Of a stretch of 64,000 nucleotides of DNA, positions 49,323 through 61,569 are shown piece after piece (position 1 is the stretch's first letter; every line of letters begins with the position of its first letter). This DNA is from Hybos culiciformis (Eukaryota; Arthropoda; Insecta; Diptera; Hybotidae), in contig OZ023273.1 in assembly GCA_964007475.1 (NCBI GenBank), positions 98,994,533 to 99,058,532 on the forward strand, read 5' to 3'. The translations under genes were made by a program, and so were the position numbers. A model generated the notes under the pieces. It was given only the letters and a program-made list of their open reading frames with translations, made no database searches and was not told where the DNA came from.

Positions 49323-50161
49323 TTACTGAAAATGAAGATATCAATTTTATCTATTTTTCGTAAAAAAAAAATTTTAAAAATATTTTCAAATAATTAAGAA
49401 AATTGAATTTATTTTTTTTTTGCTATCTGAAAAATTTCATTACTTCACAAAATTATTTTTTTGTTTCTTTTTCATTACGTTTCCTTTCTATCTGAATTTT
49501 TTTTTCAGATACCTTTTCCTGTCAACATTTTTACATATCTTTCATATCTGTAAATTTCATTCAAGTTAATTGATTAATAACGTAGAAAATCGATTACCCG
49601 GTACTATCTATTTTTCAGACACCTAAATTTAATGGGAACGAAACAGAAAGGTAAAAAAACTCATATCGTTAAGAAATAGAATTAACTACGGGCAACTTTC
49701 ACTACTTTTTTTTTTCTCAGGCTTTTCGGGCATAAAAAGATAAGCGATAATTTTTTGTGACGTAATCGAAAATTATATGTCAAAAAAAGAAAAACAAAAA
49801 GTTATAAAATAAAAATAAAAAAAATATTCTAAATTTTAGAATTAATTAAAAATTATAAAGGGAATAAATAAAATTAAAAAAATTTCAAAAAATATTAAAA
49901 AAAATGATTTGAATATTGTTTTTAAAATAAAATAAATTTTTGTTTTTTTTTTAATCCAATACTTTTCTTTATTTTTAATTTTCAATATTTTCGTAGTCGC
50001 GAACGTCGATTTTTACAAAATTTTTAGTTTTCAATTTCAATAATTTATTTACCACGTCAATATAATTTTTTCTTCATTTTTATTTTGTGAAAAATATTCT
50101 GTTCCAGCAGTAGATTCCAAAATTCTCAAAGTACAACAAAGTGATATAGTTTTCTTAATAA

Positions 50162-53100
50162 ATGGAGCGCTATTTAAAAAAATTCATAATATTATTATTT
50201 TTCATAAAATTCGCATTGACTGAAACAATGCCAACGCAAAATATGTCAAAAAAAGAGAAGGAAGCCTTGAGGTAAATAAATACGATTTTTATTTTGAAAT
50301 AAGTTCATTTTCAGGTTAACAACAAATCATTATTCATAATCATAATATTTAGGAATTTAGGTGTATATTTGTTATCTTTTATTTGGGACTTATATAGATA
50401 AGTTGTGCTTCAAAAATTGGTATATTTAGAATTAGCGCAGTAAAATTTATTCTAATTCTTTTGTTTACAATCTTGATTCTTGACTATCTGTTTCTGCACT
50501 TAGTTAGAGAGGAAGGTACCTACCTAGGAATTAGTAATTCTTTTTTAAAAAAAATGTTTGAAGAACCTGAGTGCAGGTAGTCTCTCCCAAAACAAACTAC
50601 AGAGTTTTGATTGGGCTTTTGTTTAATCGGCTAAACTGCAGTTTACGTGACTTACTCAGAATCGGCTGAAACTTGGAGGGGGGGTAGAGGCGGTGCCCAA
50701 ACTTCCAAAACTGAAATCAGTTCTTGGGGCAAAGGCCCCGTTTTGGAGATACGGCCCCCCAAAAATCCCACTGACCAACCACCAGACCGCCCGCCCGCCG
50801 CCCCCCACCCCCCCCTCTTGTTTTGGGACACCCCCTACACTCTCTACAAAAAAATGGGGCAAATCGGGCAAAAAAAAAAATTTCCCATACAAAATGTATG
50901 AAAACTTTGAGGGGCCATATCTCCGAAACGGGGCCCGAGCCCCAAGAACTGATTTCAGTTTTGGAAGTTTGGGCACCGCCTCTACTCCCCCTCCAAGTTT
51001 CAGCCGATTCTGAGTGGGTCACGTAAACTGCAGTTACGCCGTTTAATCTTAATCTGTAGCTTAATTACTATGAATGACAAGTGAAAATAAGAAGGTAGTT
51101 AGGTAGGTACCTATGCCTATCGTCCTGGACCCAGGATTCTGAAATCGAATGCTATTATTTTTAGTGGTTCCTATTTGCTACTCAGCTTACCTTTTTCTGA
51201 TATTTTCAAACAAACCTAGAAAGTACCTTTGTTACCCCTTTCTATCATTTCTTTTTTTTACATTTTTATTTTTTTGCATATACGTTCATACTTACCTCGT
51301 ACTTACCTACAGAGTTTTTTTTTTCTAATTTTTTCACCTTATTAATTTTTCTCTGACATGTAGATACATGGCACTAATAGGTATTTCGTTACATTGAATT
51401 TATGTCAAGCCAATTAAACTTTATAGTACGGACTTGGCTTGTTTGAATTTTTTTTTTTCTTGAACCAGTGAAATCTTATATATTGTCGTATGATGAAGGC
51501 TAAGTTTGGCTCTATTTTATAGAGATTTATTTCGTTCCAATGGTAAAGGGTACCTACTAAACGGAACGAAATACCGAAAGAAACAAATTTATAATTTTCG
51601 ATCAACAAGATTAGACCTGGGATCCTCGGAAAACGCTCGCTTCGACCACTGGAAATCAACGCTACTTACCTAAGAACTCCACAGTAACATTCCTAAATAT
51701 AAACCTAATCAAACCTCATTCAAATTGTTTTTTTCTTCTGTGAAATGTATACCTATTTAAATAATTATTTATTTTTAAATTTGGTCTGAACTTTTTAGTA
51801 GGTACCTATAAGGCTTATAATTTTAGCTAAATTTAATTTGCAAAAATGATGTGTACATAATCAATCATACCTAAATAGAATTAAAAATAAAGCGATTAAT
51901 ACTTATTACAGGTCGATATTACAGGGATCCTTTAGGGCTTAATATTAATTTTTGTTTCAAAATAAAACGTAAAACAAAAATCTAAATTTTATTTTATGTA
52001 GACAAAAAAAACCATATGTTTTAAATTAAATAATATTCAATAAAATACGTAGGTACAGGTGTTTTTTAATTTTAACTAAAATAATAACACCCGTACCTAA
52101 TTAAGGCCACGTTGACTTGTTTGTTAAAATATAATTAATCCCAACTAACTTCTATGTACTTATGTATTTAAATGTTCTGGTGATTAAATATCGCGAAAAT
52201 CCTGTCTCAATTTCACAAAAATTTTGCATGAGCTTCCTTTTAATTGCAATCAATATTCTTCCAGAAATGAAAGAAGACATCGAGTTACAAAAAAAAATAT
52301 GATCTTGAATTTTGGCTTTACTGGAAGTGTAGAACATTATAATTATTCAAACCTCTTTATACCTACTGTTTTTTTAAATTTATAAATCTTTTTTTTTTTT
52401 TAATAACAGTGCAAAACGAATTCTATATTTCCTTTTTTTTTTTTTAATTTCCAGAGAAGAAGCTAGGGATATGTTTTATCACGCCTACCGAGCCTACCTA
52501 GAAAATGCATATCCAGCTGATGAACTTATGCCTTTAACTTGTGAAGGTAGGTATCGTGGAGTAACACCATCTCGTGGAGATATGGATGATATTTTAGGGA
52601 AGTAAGTTGAAATATGAAATAGTTTTATTAAAAATTAAATTAAATTTTATACTGTCTATTGAAGAAAACAAAATGCTGAATTATTGTGAAGTATAATAAA
52701 AGAAAACCTATTAATTTTTTCATTACAATGCTTATGAATTTTGTTTACAAATTATTTTATGCATTTCTTGGTGAAAAACATTTTTCTGCATTGAAAAATA
52801 ATACAAATTTACATTGATTTCTTTACTAATAAAAATTAATTTCTCTAAATATTTAGTTTAATGAGGTCTAAAAACCTTAGTTGTTAAGACCTAATTTTAA
52901 GTAAATTTATTGTAAATTTAATTTTCAATAAATGTGTTAATAATAATAATTAAACTCATTTTCGTCCAGTTTTAAATAATAAGAAAGTTGTTGAAATTTA
53001 TATCATACTATTTAATTTTTTTATTTTCTAGTTTTTCAATGACATTAGTCGATAGCCTTGACACTTTAGTACTATTAGGTGATTTTGCTGAATTTGAAAG

Positions 53101-56100
53101 TGCCGTTAGATTAGTAATAAAAGACGTGAAATTTGATAACGACATCATTGTTTCAGGTAATTCGAATTTAATTGCTTCAATACTTCGTTGTGTTTAAATT
53201 TGAATAAATAAATCTTTTGACTGCTTATCGGTCAATTTACTGATAATTTAAATATTATAAAAAAAACTCAATTTTTCAGTTTTTGAAACCAATATTCGGA
53301 TGGTAGGTGGATTATTATCAGCTCATCTAATGGCCGATTATATTCAGAAAAATCTAAAAATAATGACTTGGTATAAAGGAGAATTACTAGAAATGGCTAA
53401 AGATCTTGGATACCGACTGCTTCCAGCTTTTAATACAAGCACAGGAATACCTCACGCAAGAGTTAATTTAAAATATGGTATGAAAGTTGATCTTTTAAAG
53501 AGATCAAGAGAGACATGCACAGCATGTGGTGGCACAATTCTTCTTGAATTTGCAGCCCTCTCCAGATTAACCGGTGATCCAATATTCGAAACTAGAGCAC
53601 ACGCTGCTATGGATGGCTTGTGGAAATTAAGGCATAGAGGTTCAGACCTAATGGGAACAGTTTTAAATGTACACTCAGGTAATATATAAACTAACCAAGT
53701 AATCATCATGTAGGCATTAAAAATAAATTGTTTTTTTAAATTGTTTTTTTAAATTGTTTAAATCACCTGATTTGTTTGGCTCCTTTTTTTTTAATGCATT
53801 TTTTTCTGAATTAAGTTGAAGAAATAATATGCTATTCCTTTGTCAATTATATAATAGTAGTTCGTAATTAATTGATACCCATTTATTTCAAGGAAAACTC
53901 AGTATAAAAATTAAAATATATTTATCAAACCGAACATGACAGAACTTCGGAATTTGGCAAAAATTAAATTTATTAACATTATGAAATTTAAGTACTTTAA
54001 GAACTTATGTTTCTGAAATTGAAACATTTTCTTTAAGATTTTTATAAAAACCGAGAAAAAATATTAATAGAAATATATTAACTTGCTTCCCCTTTTGGGA
54101 TTAGGAAATAAATTTTGTTTCAGAAGTAAATGAATCAAAAAATAATTTTATTGTCAATAACTTTCATTTTAGGTGATTGGATTCGTCGAGAGAGTGGTGT
54201 TGGTGCTGGAATAGATTCTTATTATGAATATTTATTAAAATCATACATATTATTAGGTGATGATAAATATTTAGCTCGGTTTAATCGTCATTATAATGCC
54301 GTTATGAAGTACGTAAGTGAAGGACCTATGTTATTAGACGTTTTAATGCATCGACCACATGCAAAGTCCAGAAATTTTATGGATTCATTATTAGCCTTTT
54401 GGCCTGGACTTCAAGTTTTAACGGGAGATTTGAAACCAGCTGTTCAAACTCATGAAATGTTATATCAAATTATGCAAATGCATACATTTATACCAGAAGC
54501 ATTTACTGTTGATTTCCAAATTCATTGGGGCCAACATCATTTACGTCCTGAATTTATAGAATCCACATATTTTTTGTTTAAAGCAACTGATGATCACTAT
54601 TACTTGCAAGTAAGTTCGATTTTTTATTAACTTCTTAATGTACCTAGTGTAAAAATTGTTTTCTTTTTATTAAACATTTTAATCCCTTTAACGCATTTCA
54701 AGCATTAATGTTGGTCGGAATTCATACTTTCTAATAAATAACCGGATAAACCAGCATATTATTAAGTCTCCTGATCACATTTTATTAACATTACTTGAAT
54801 GTTTGATAATTTAGAAATTACTTGTACTATATGTAGATATTTATTTGTTTTTTTTTTATTGTATACAAAAAATAAAATTAATCTGAACAACATACATTTA
54901 ATTAAAACTGCTGACTTCGCAATTCCTATTTCTGATTTTATCAACAATAATAATAATAATAAATTCTTGAATAACTGTATTTTATGTAATCTGGAAATAA
55001 TTTTATTTGTTTAAATAGTAAATTTTACAAAAATATTGAGAATTTTTTCCATTATTTTTCGTTTAAGGTTGGTAAAAAAGCTTTGAAAGCGCTACAAAAG
55101 CACGCGAAAGTAGCTTGTGGATATGCAGCAGTAAATGACGTAAGGACTTACAGGCATGAAAATAGAATGGACTCATATCTTTTATCGGAAACCATAAAAT
55201 ATTTATACCTGTTATTTTCTGAGCCAGAAGATATTATTTTAAATTTAGATGAATATATTTTCACCACAGAGGCACATTTATTACCATTAACACTAGCTTC
55301 GATGGGACAAACAGATAATGTGACATACAGTAAGTTTTTTTTTGCTTGAGTTATTAAAAAAATATAGAAATAATATTGTTGTCCAAAGGTTTCAGTGTGA
55401 GTGACGAACATCATGCTTTGGATTTTATGCGCAGTTGTCCCAGCTCAAATAAATTATTTCCCGAAAAAGTAAGAAAGCCTTTACAAAATCTCATAACAGG
55501 CTCGTGCCCTCGAATAACTTCAGAGGGTAAGAGGCTTCGGGCTTTGGACTTTCAAGCAAATAACGCTGATCATTTACGAGCTGTGTACGATATGGGTATT
55601 ACAATGGTATCATTAGGAGATGGAAAAATGCGATTATTTCACAGTTTTTATAATGTAAGTAAACATTTTCTACTGGTTATGTTAAAAACGTTCATATTAT
55701 AATATATATCCATGATCATGATTCATAATCAAAAATTTATTTAAAAACGATTAAAAAAATTAAAAGTTAGTTATTTATGGTGTTGATTCTATCTAAATTA
55801 AAGGATTCTTTTAATTTGTTTGTACTATAATATCCTATGTATTTTTTAATTTTTAATGAAACACATAAAATGAGCATTTATTTTTTTCAAAATGCTTTTT
55901 TGTATTTTAATATGTTCATATTTTGAAAATTTCACAGGCTAAAAGCGTTGAAGATGGCGAATTAGGTATATCTTTTATGCAAGAAATGCTAGAATTAACT
56001 AAAAACCAAAATCTTAATCAATTAGCACAATTGCAGGTAAATTTAAAATTGCGTGGCAACTATTTCGAATATTTAATGTTTTATAGATTTTCTACAGAGA

Positions 56101-56984
56101 AAATTTTGAAAAATATTTTTTTACAGGCAGTGTATTTCCAAAATCATGATGGAGCTACTACTATTTTGGTAGCGGGTCCAAGTCATTTTAGTCCTGAATT
56201 CGTTGGAGATGAATTCGTTGAAGGTGAAATAATAAAACTGACGCCTTTTCGATTATGTGAATCGGTGGAAAATCCAATGATTGATGTTAATGGTAAAATT
56301 TGTATAGGAGAACGAGGAGACTGTACATTTGTTGGTAAGATTAAAATTATGGAATGAAGATGAAAACAAAATAAAAATAAAATCCCTAAAGAGTCCCTAT
56401 ATTTCCCATATTTCTAAGTTAAAAAAGCTTGTACAAATGATCCGAAATCTTTTCGTAAAAAGAATCAATTTTGGATTTTATATTTTGTTGGGGGCTTGTT
56501 ACAACCCTATAAGCATTCTTCAGAACTATCATAATGCAAATTTTAATAAGGATCTCTGCAGACTAAAATGCTTTTACATTATTACGAAATTTTGTTTTAA
56601 GGAATTATGTAATTTTTATTCGTAGATAAAGCTAGAAGAGCAGAAAAAATTGGTGCCAAAGCACTTATTATATGTGATAACGTACCTGGAAGTTCTGGTG
56701 AAAATCAGCCAATGTTTGCGATGTCTGGCGATGGGAGTAATGATGTTAAAATTCCAGTTGTTTTCATGTATTCAACAGAATGCGAAATATTATTTAAATC
56801 AATTGAAAATAGTCCTAATCTTAAAGTCAGAATAATGAAAATGATTGAATTTAAAAGAAAAAGTGAAGGGAGTAATGGGAGTAGTACGAGCAGTAGAAGT
56901 AGTAGCAGCAGTAATAGTAATGATAGTAATAATAATAGTAATAATAGTAATAATAGTAATAGTAATAGCAATAATAATAATTAG
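50162..56984 (+). CDS. EDEM3: EDEM3-type ER degradation-enhancing alpha-mannosidase-like protein
   Basis: EDEM proteins trim mannose from misfolded ER glycoproteins and direct them to degradation. Ten coding exons: 50162-50271, 52455-52601, 53032-53156, 53280-53678, 54173-54609, 55068-55329, 55389-55654, 55938-56036, 56127-56334 and 56626-56984. All phases agree and give about 803 residues (human EDEM3 about 930). Exon 1 encodes a signal peptide ([20 protein letters not shown]). The GH47 domain shows [59 protein letters not shown] and [10 protein letters not shown]. The C-terminal PA domain, with GERGDCTF and MFAMSGDG, identifies the EDEM3 class. The protein ends in a Ser/Asn run coded by AGT/AAT repeats and has no KDEL-type retention signal. 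Intron 1 holds a GC-rich foldback element. Confidence 0.93.
50628..51041. mobile_element. GC-rich foldback transposon, copy 2
   Basis: A 414-bp element flanked by the direct repeat TTTAAT (50622-50627 and 51042-51047). Ends are CGGCTAAACTGCAG and, complemented, CGGCGTAACTGCAG. It shares arms and the G/C-rich middle with copy 1 at 36162-36628 but lacks about 60 bp of the left arm next to the centre. It lies in intron 1 of EDEM3. Open frames inside are not genes. Confidence 0.85.
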
Positions 56985-58039
56985 TCGCTAAAAATTAAAA
57001 AAAAATCTAAAGGACATTGCTTTTATTATGCTTTCATGTTTTTCTAAATTCCATAATGTTAAAATACGATTTCTCTCCCTGTGTCATCTGATTTTTAAAA
57101 TTAGAAACTCTTACCTTTCTACATAAAAATTAAGTTAAATCGATCCCAAAAAATTTCTAAGGAATAAATATAACGAATTGAAAAACTAAAAAAATAATAA
57201 TCTTTTTCTTAAAATTGGATACTTTATATTAAAAGTTTCACTCATTATTTAAGTATTACTTTAGATTTTCATGCCAAATTTCGTAACAGCAAATTTTAGC
57301 AATAATTTATTTTCAGAATTAAGCCCAAGTCAAAAATATATTTTGGACATTTTTATATAAAAAATTATAATTCATCAATTCGAATGTGTATCTATCTGTT
57401 TTTTTGGGATTTTAAAAACTAAAAGTATGAATTTTCTTTTGCAAGTACAATTATTTTTGTAAAATAAAACAAAGAAAATTATACTTGGGAATTTACTATT
57501 TTGTAAACTTGATTTCAGTTCAAATTCAATAAGGTCCAACTTTCTTAAATAACATTCCAGTATATTTTATTTTTAACATCTAAAATTTTTCGTTCTAATT
57601 GTTTGTTCTTTTTAAAAAAACTACACTGAACTTCTTAACTTTAAATACTTTAACCATTAACTCATGCATTTACAAAATTGTTTTGTGTTCTTATCTGTTT
57701 TTTTTTTTTTTTTGACTAACTGAAATAATTTTATTGTGTCTTCTTAAGCATGTTGAGGTTTTTGTTTGCTTTGATTGGAGTTATTGGACACTTGTGCATT
57801 AAAATCATTAATTTTTTTTTTATACTAGTTTAGTAGAATAATAAATATTTTTGAAATTCAGTTGTTCAATACTGTTGTTTAATACTACATTATTTTATTA
57901 CAATCAAAAAATATTAAAAAGTAGAGTTCCTTTGATTGTAAAGCAGGTGCATTTACAATTTAGTCAACATTAAGATAAATCTTGTTGACCATTCAAGCTG
58001 AACTAACTAATTGTTGCCAAACTCTAAATAAAATTATGA
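56985..58039. other. EDEM3 3' UTR and intergenic sequence
   Basis: AT-rich sequence with several AATAAA signals. A short hairpin at about 57961-57988 (GTCAACA ... TGTTGAC) may be a foldback remnant. No gene is seen. Confidence 0.5.
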
Positions 58040-58312
58040 GTTAAACATCTTTCCTTCATTGCAATTGGTATTCAGGTATTTCCTTGGTTATTTGATGATT
58101 TATCAAAGCTTGCTTGGAACAAATCTACAACGCAGTGCAACGAATCTAGGCTTATTCATCGCCTAGCAATTTATCGTCAAGCTTTGAATTGTTTGGCGAT
58201 GAATTCCTTCACGATAAATGAGTCGCTTTCCAATGCAAAAGATCTCATAACATGGAACCTTTTACAAATTCTCAACACAAGATTACGATCTTATATTTCA
58301 AAGGTTGATTAG
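58040..58312 (+). CDS. Unidentified open stretch, possible exon or retro-fragment
   Basis: The plus strand is open for 90 codons, from just after a TGA to a TAG at 58310-58312, with no ATG at its start. Base composition is clearly less AT-rich than the flanks, and codons look protein-like; the product contains VFPWLFDDLSKLAW, LIHRLAIYRQALNCLA and NLLQILNTRLRSYI. An acceptor-like TTGGTATTCAG ends at 58075, directly before GTATTT, so it could be a last exon starting at 58076. I do not recognise the family. It could be the last exon of an unseen gene or a retroposed fragment. No neighbouring exon was found. Confidence 0.35.
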   Translation, partial: VKHLSFIAIGIQVFPWLFDDLSKLAWNKSTTQCNESRLIHRLAIYRQALNCLAMNSFTINESLSNAKDLITWNLLQILNTRLRSYISKVD

Positions 58313-59399
58313 GTATTAAAAAAGATTATCAAAATTATTAACATCCGACGAAGTTTTTTTTTGTGCATGAATTATGATATGTACTTGATTATTGTAAAAT
58401 TAAGAGTATATTTAAAAAACATTCTTTAAATCCTTAAAGTTTCATATAAACCAATGCGTTTTTCCAATATGTTTAAATAGATATATAGAAACTTTTAAAA
58501 TTTTGAATTCACCATAAAAATAATTAATCAGAAAAAAATTTAAAGAAGTCTTCAGAGGTGAGTTCTATTAAATCCAGCGGTGAGTTTGTTTCTTTTATTT
58601 TTTTTTCAATTTTGGATTGTTACACTTACTGCTATTAATTTTACTTCCAATTTTTTACAACATCACACTATTATAATACCGCCAATTTTATTTTTTCATT
58701 TATGACAATAATGTACGTAGAATTGATAAAAAGTTCGACTGTAATATAAATAATTTTAAAGTTTTGTTGTCATTATTAAAGTTCTTATTATTTCGTTTTT
58801 ATGAATTCGTATTATTTAATTTTTAAATTTATATTACTTGTTTTTTTTTATGAAAAAAATACATAATGTAAATAACTGCATAATATACATACATATAAAA
58901 CATAATGATCTGGTGTTATTTCCTTAAGAAATTTATTTTAAGACTAGAGAAAATTTTGTAAATATGTTTTTTATGTCATTAAATTAAAAAGAAAAAAGAA
59001 ATATTTATGAAATTACATTATATTGAAGTTTTATTTATAAAAGTACCTGGGCGACCGAATTTAAGGGGTTTCTTGAATAAAAAAGGTATTCTGGAAGATA
59101 CCATTGACAACAAAATATAAGGTGACATAAGGCCAACTTTATGCAAAGTGGCATTGATAGAGAACCACTGGAAATGTTCTTAAAGGTTTATGTGTTACAA
59201 TTTTATATTAAAAAAAAGTAACGTTTTACCATCAAAATATTAATTTTTTTTTTTAATACAAATTCATATTTTTAATTAATTCTATTGATTTGAACCCTTA
59301 AGGTGTTTTTAATTAATGTGGCGAAGAAAATGTATAACTTCGCTCATAATATTCTATGCTATGTTTACGCAGTCAGTTATATTTGTTTATTAACACAAA

Positions 59400-60140
59400 C
59401 ACATCGAGATTTTGTCGTCCTTGAATTTTGTGCGTCGGCTTTAAGTTCATGATTTTTGATTGCGTGATTCAATATTAAATTAATCATCATGAACGCATTC
59501 AGGATTCCGCTTAGAATTCCAAAAAAGAAATTTGGATATACAACCAGCACAAAGGCATGAACTCCTTTATTGCTCTCTATCTCTCTCTTTTATAATTCAT
59601 TATATTTGATATATGATAGATTCGTTGTTTGTGCTTCTTGAATTCACTACATCCATATCAACTTCCTCCAATCGCTTTGTCGCTAAGTGAACAGCAAATC
59701 CATAGGGGCCAAATACATTACCACTATTTTACTTTTCGCCATGAATTTTCATGACATCGTCAATGCTTAGTCCTCTTAAAGACAAATACCGCATCGAAAT
59801 TAATTTATTTTATTGCTCATCACTAACATGTACACCAATATAATGTTTACTTTCCTATTTTGCCAATATTATTTTTAGAGTGGATTATTGCTGTGAAAGA
59901 TATACATAGAAATGATCAAAAAGTTTATCATATCGAAAACGATTTCTTTGGATCTTGTAATTTTGGCTACAATATTTATCTTCGTTGGGAGCAAACGTTG
60001 AGTCGAAATTGCTTACGAGTTTTTGATAATTGTATTTTTCAGTTTCGTTTTTAATTGCGTTTATTCTTGCACTACAGATAGAATCAAATAAGATCATATT
60101 CCTATTTTCTAGTTGTACGTACCTACCGAGAATAAGATTC
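59400..60140 (-). pseudogene. Unidentified degraded coding region
   Basis: On the minus strand, 60097-59885 is open for 70 codons with SICSARINAIKNETEKYN and IQRNRFRYDKLFDHF. After stops, coding-like blocks continue: RYLSLRGLSIDDVMKIHGEK near 59800-59740, and FGPYGFAVHLATKRLEEVD at 59713-59657. The stops between blocks show it is broken. Less AT-biased sequence runs on to about 59400. The source is not recognised; it may be an old gene copy, a transposon or an integrated viral sequence. I make no family call. Confidence 0.4.
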
Positions 60141-60385
60141 GTTTAATACATCGCCGATTTAAAAATAAAATTCATTAAGTAAAAGTAGAAAAAAAAGTTG
60201 TTTCTGAGTATGCTTGTGTACAATTGAAACACTAGTACGAACTGACCTTCTCACGATCATATAGATTTTAATCTTCATAAAATATTCCGCCGCTAGGCGC
60301 AGTTGATTATATTTTTCAGAAACGCATAAACTGAGTTGAATATTTAAAGATACAAATAATGTAAAAAAAAAGAAACAGTCTATCC

Positions 60386-60515
60386 CTATCGGCTAGTTTC
60401 GAATGTTCTAAAAAGCGGAACAGAAACTCATTCTGAGTCTAGAAAGATTCTTAAGAGTTTGTTTTGTAAAAAAGGAAATTAATTTCTATTCCACTTTTCA
60501 GAAATTAGCCGATAG
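60386..60515. repeat. Small foldback element
   Basis: CTATCGGCTAGTTTC (60386-60400) is complementary to GAAATTAGCCGATAG (60501-60515) with one mismatch, and the arms continue imperfectly inward for about 45 bp (GCGGAACAGAAA versus GTGGAATAGAAA). No target duplication was recognised. Confidence 0.6.
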
Positions 60516-60591
60516 ATTATTGCTAACATTTTTTTTTTAATAAAAATTGTGCTCCATTGAGCTCTTGTCCTGGACAAAAATGGCATCCAAG

Positions 60592-60780
60592 TCTCAAAAA
60601 TTTACTCTAGAGACTTACTTGTCCGATCACAAAAATATGCATGTACGCAACTGGGATCTACGGGTTTTATTTTACGAGAATTCGACAAAATAACGATTTT
60701 AAGATGGCGGAAAATTTTCAAAATGTTGTGCAAGTCTCAGGAATTTACTCTAGACACTTGTACGATCACATTTTATAAAT
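60592..60780. repeat. Diverged direct repeat, about 140-bp period
   Basis: AAGTCTCAAAAATTTACTC, followed by CACTTGT-type and CGATCACA blocks, at about 60592-60635 recurs as AAGTCTCAGGAATTTACTC with the same blocks at about 60732-60770. The family is unknown. Confidence 0.55.
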
Positions 60781-61516
60781 GTAGGGGTATGTAATAAGAC
60801 ATAGAATTAATTTAAAATTAATTCTTTTTTCTCTGAGAAAATGTTGATTATTTTTCATACGAAGGCTCATAATTTGTTAGCCAGTGAAGCGAACCGTCTC
60901 AAAAGCTTATTTTGCCACATTCACTATATAGGCTTCCAGAAAAAAACTTTCCAAGTTACTACAGTTTATATATTTTCAAAAGTTCGGATCGCTTTTAATT
61001 TGACTAAGTTGCTTTATAACTCTACTCGTTAGCATTTTTGAATTCATTGAACAGTCTCACAAAAACCAAACAATCGTCATTGTTTTTAGACTTACGGTGG
61101 GACCGCGTTATTTCTGATCTTTTCTAAATTTTATAAGCCAGATCGAACTAGAATCCGAACTTTTGTCAATAATGAGGGGAACAAATTGCAATAAAAGCTT
61201 GATGGAAGATCTCAATGAGTTGATTTCAATGAGTTGACGAAGTTTGCTTTGCTAAAGTTAAATTTATAAACCCAGTATCCAGTTCAGGAAGAGCATTTGT
61301 ATAAAAAAAGGAACTAATGGTGAAATTGAAATAAATGGTTTAGGCAGATATTAGTTAGAGGACAAACCTTATGAGTTTTTATTAACAATATCGTAATTTA
61401 GCTTTTAAAAATATTAAAAAGAAGTAATTAATATTTACAAAACCTATAGAGATTGGGCTAACTTATTATTATTTTATAATCTGCCATAATAATGTACTTA
61501 AATTAAAGAAACCTGT

Positions 61517-61569
61517 ATATTTTTATAATATATACCTACACAGTGTGTAGGTATATATTATAAAAATAT
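61517..61569. repeat. Perfect 53-bp palindrome
   Basis: Two 26-bp arms, exactly complementary, flank a single G at 61543. The centre reads CCTACACAGTGTGTAGG and the outer part is A/T only (ATATTTTTATAA). Such a perfect palindrome can extrude as a cruciform and tends to be unstable. It includes the TACCTAC word that is frequent elsewhere in the window. Confidence 0.85.

Noticed and set aside
50647..51026. Open frames of 67-106 codons on both strands
   Set aside because: Same reason: they fall inside the second GC-rich foldback copy.
56705..56971. A leucine-run protein on the minus strand
   Set aside because: It is the antisense reading of the AGT/AAT repeat at the end of EDEM3.
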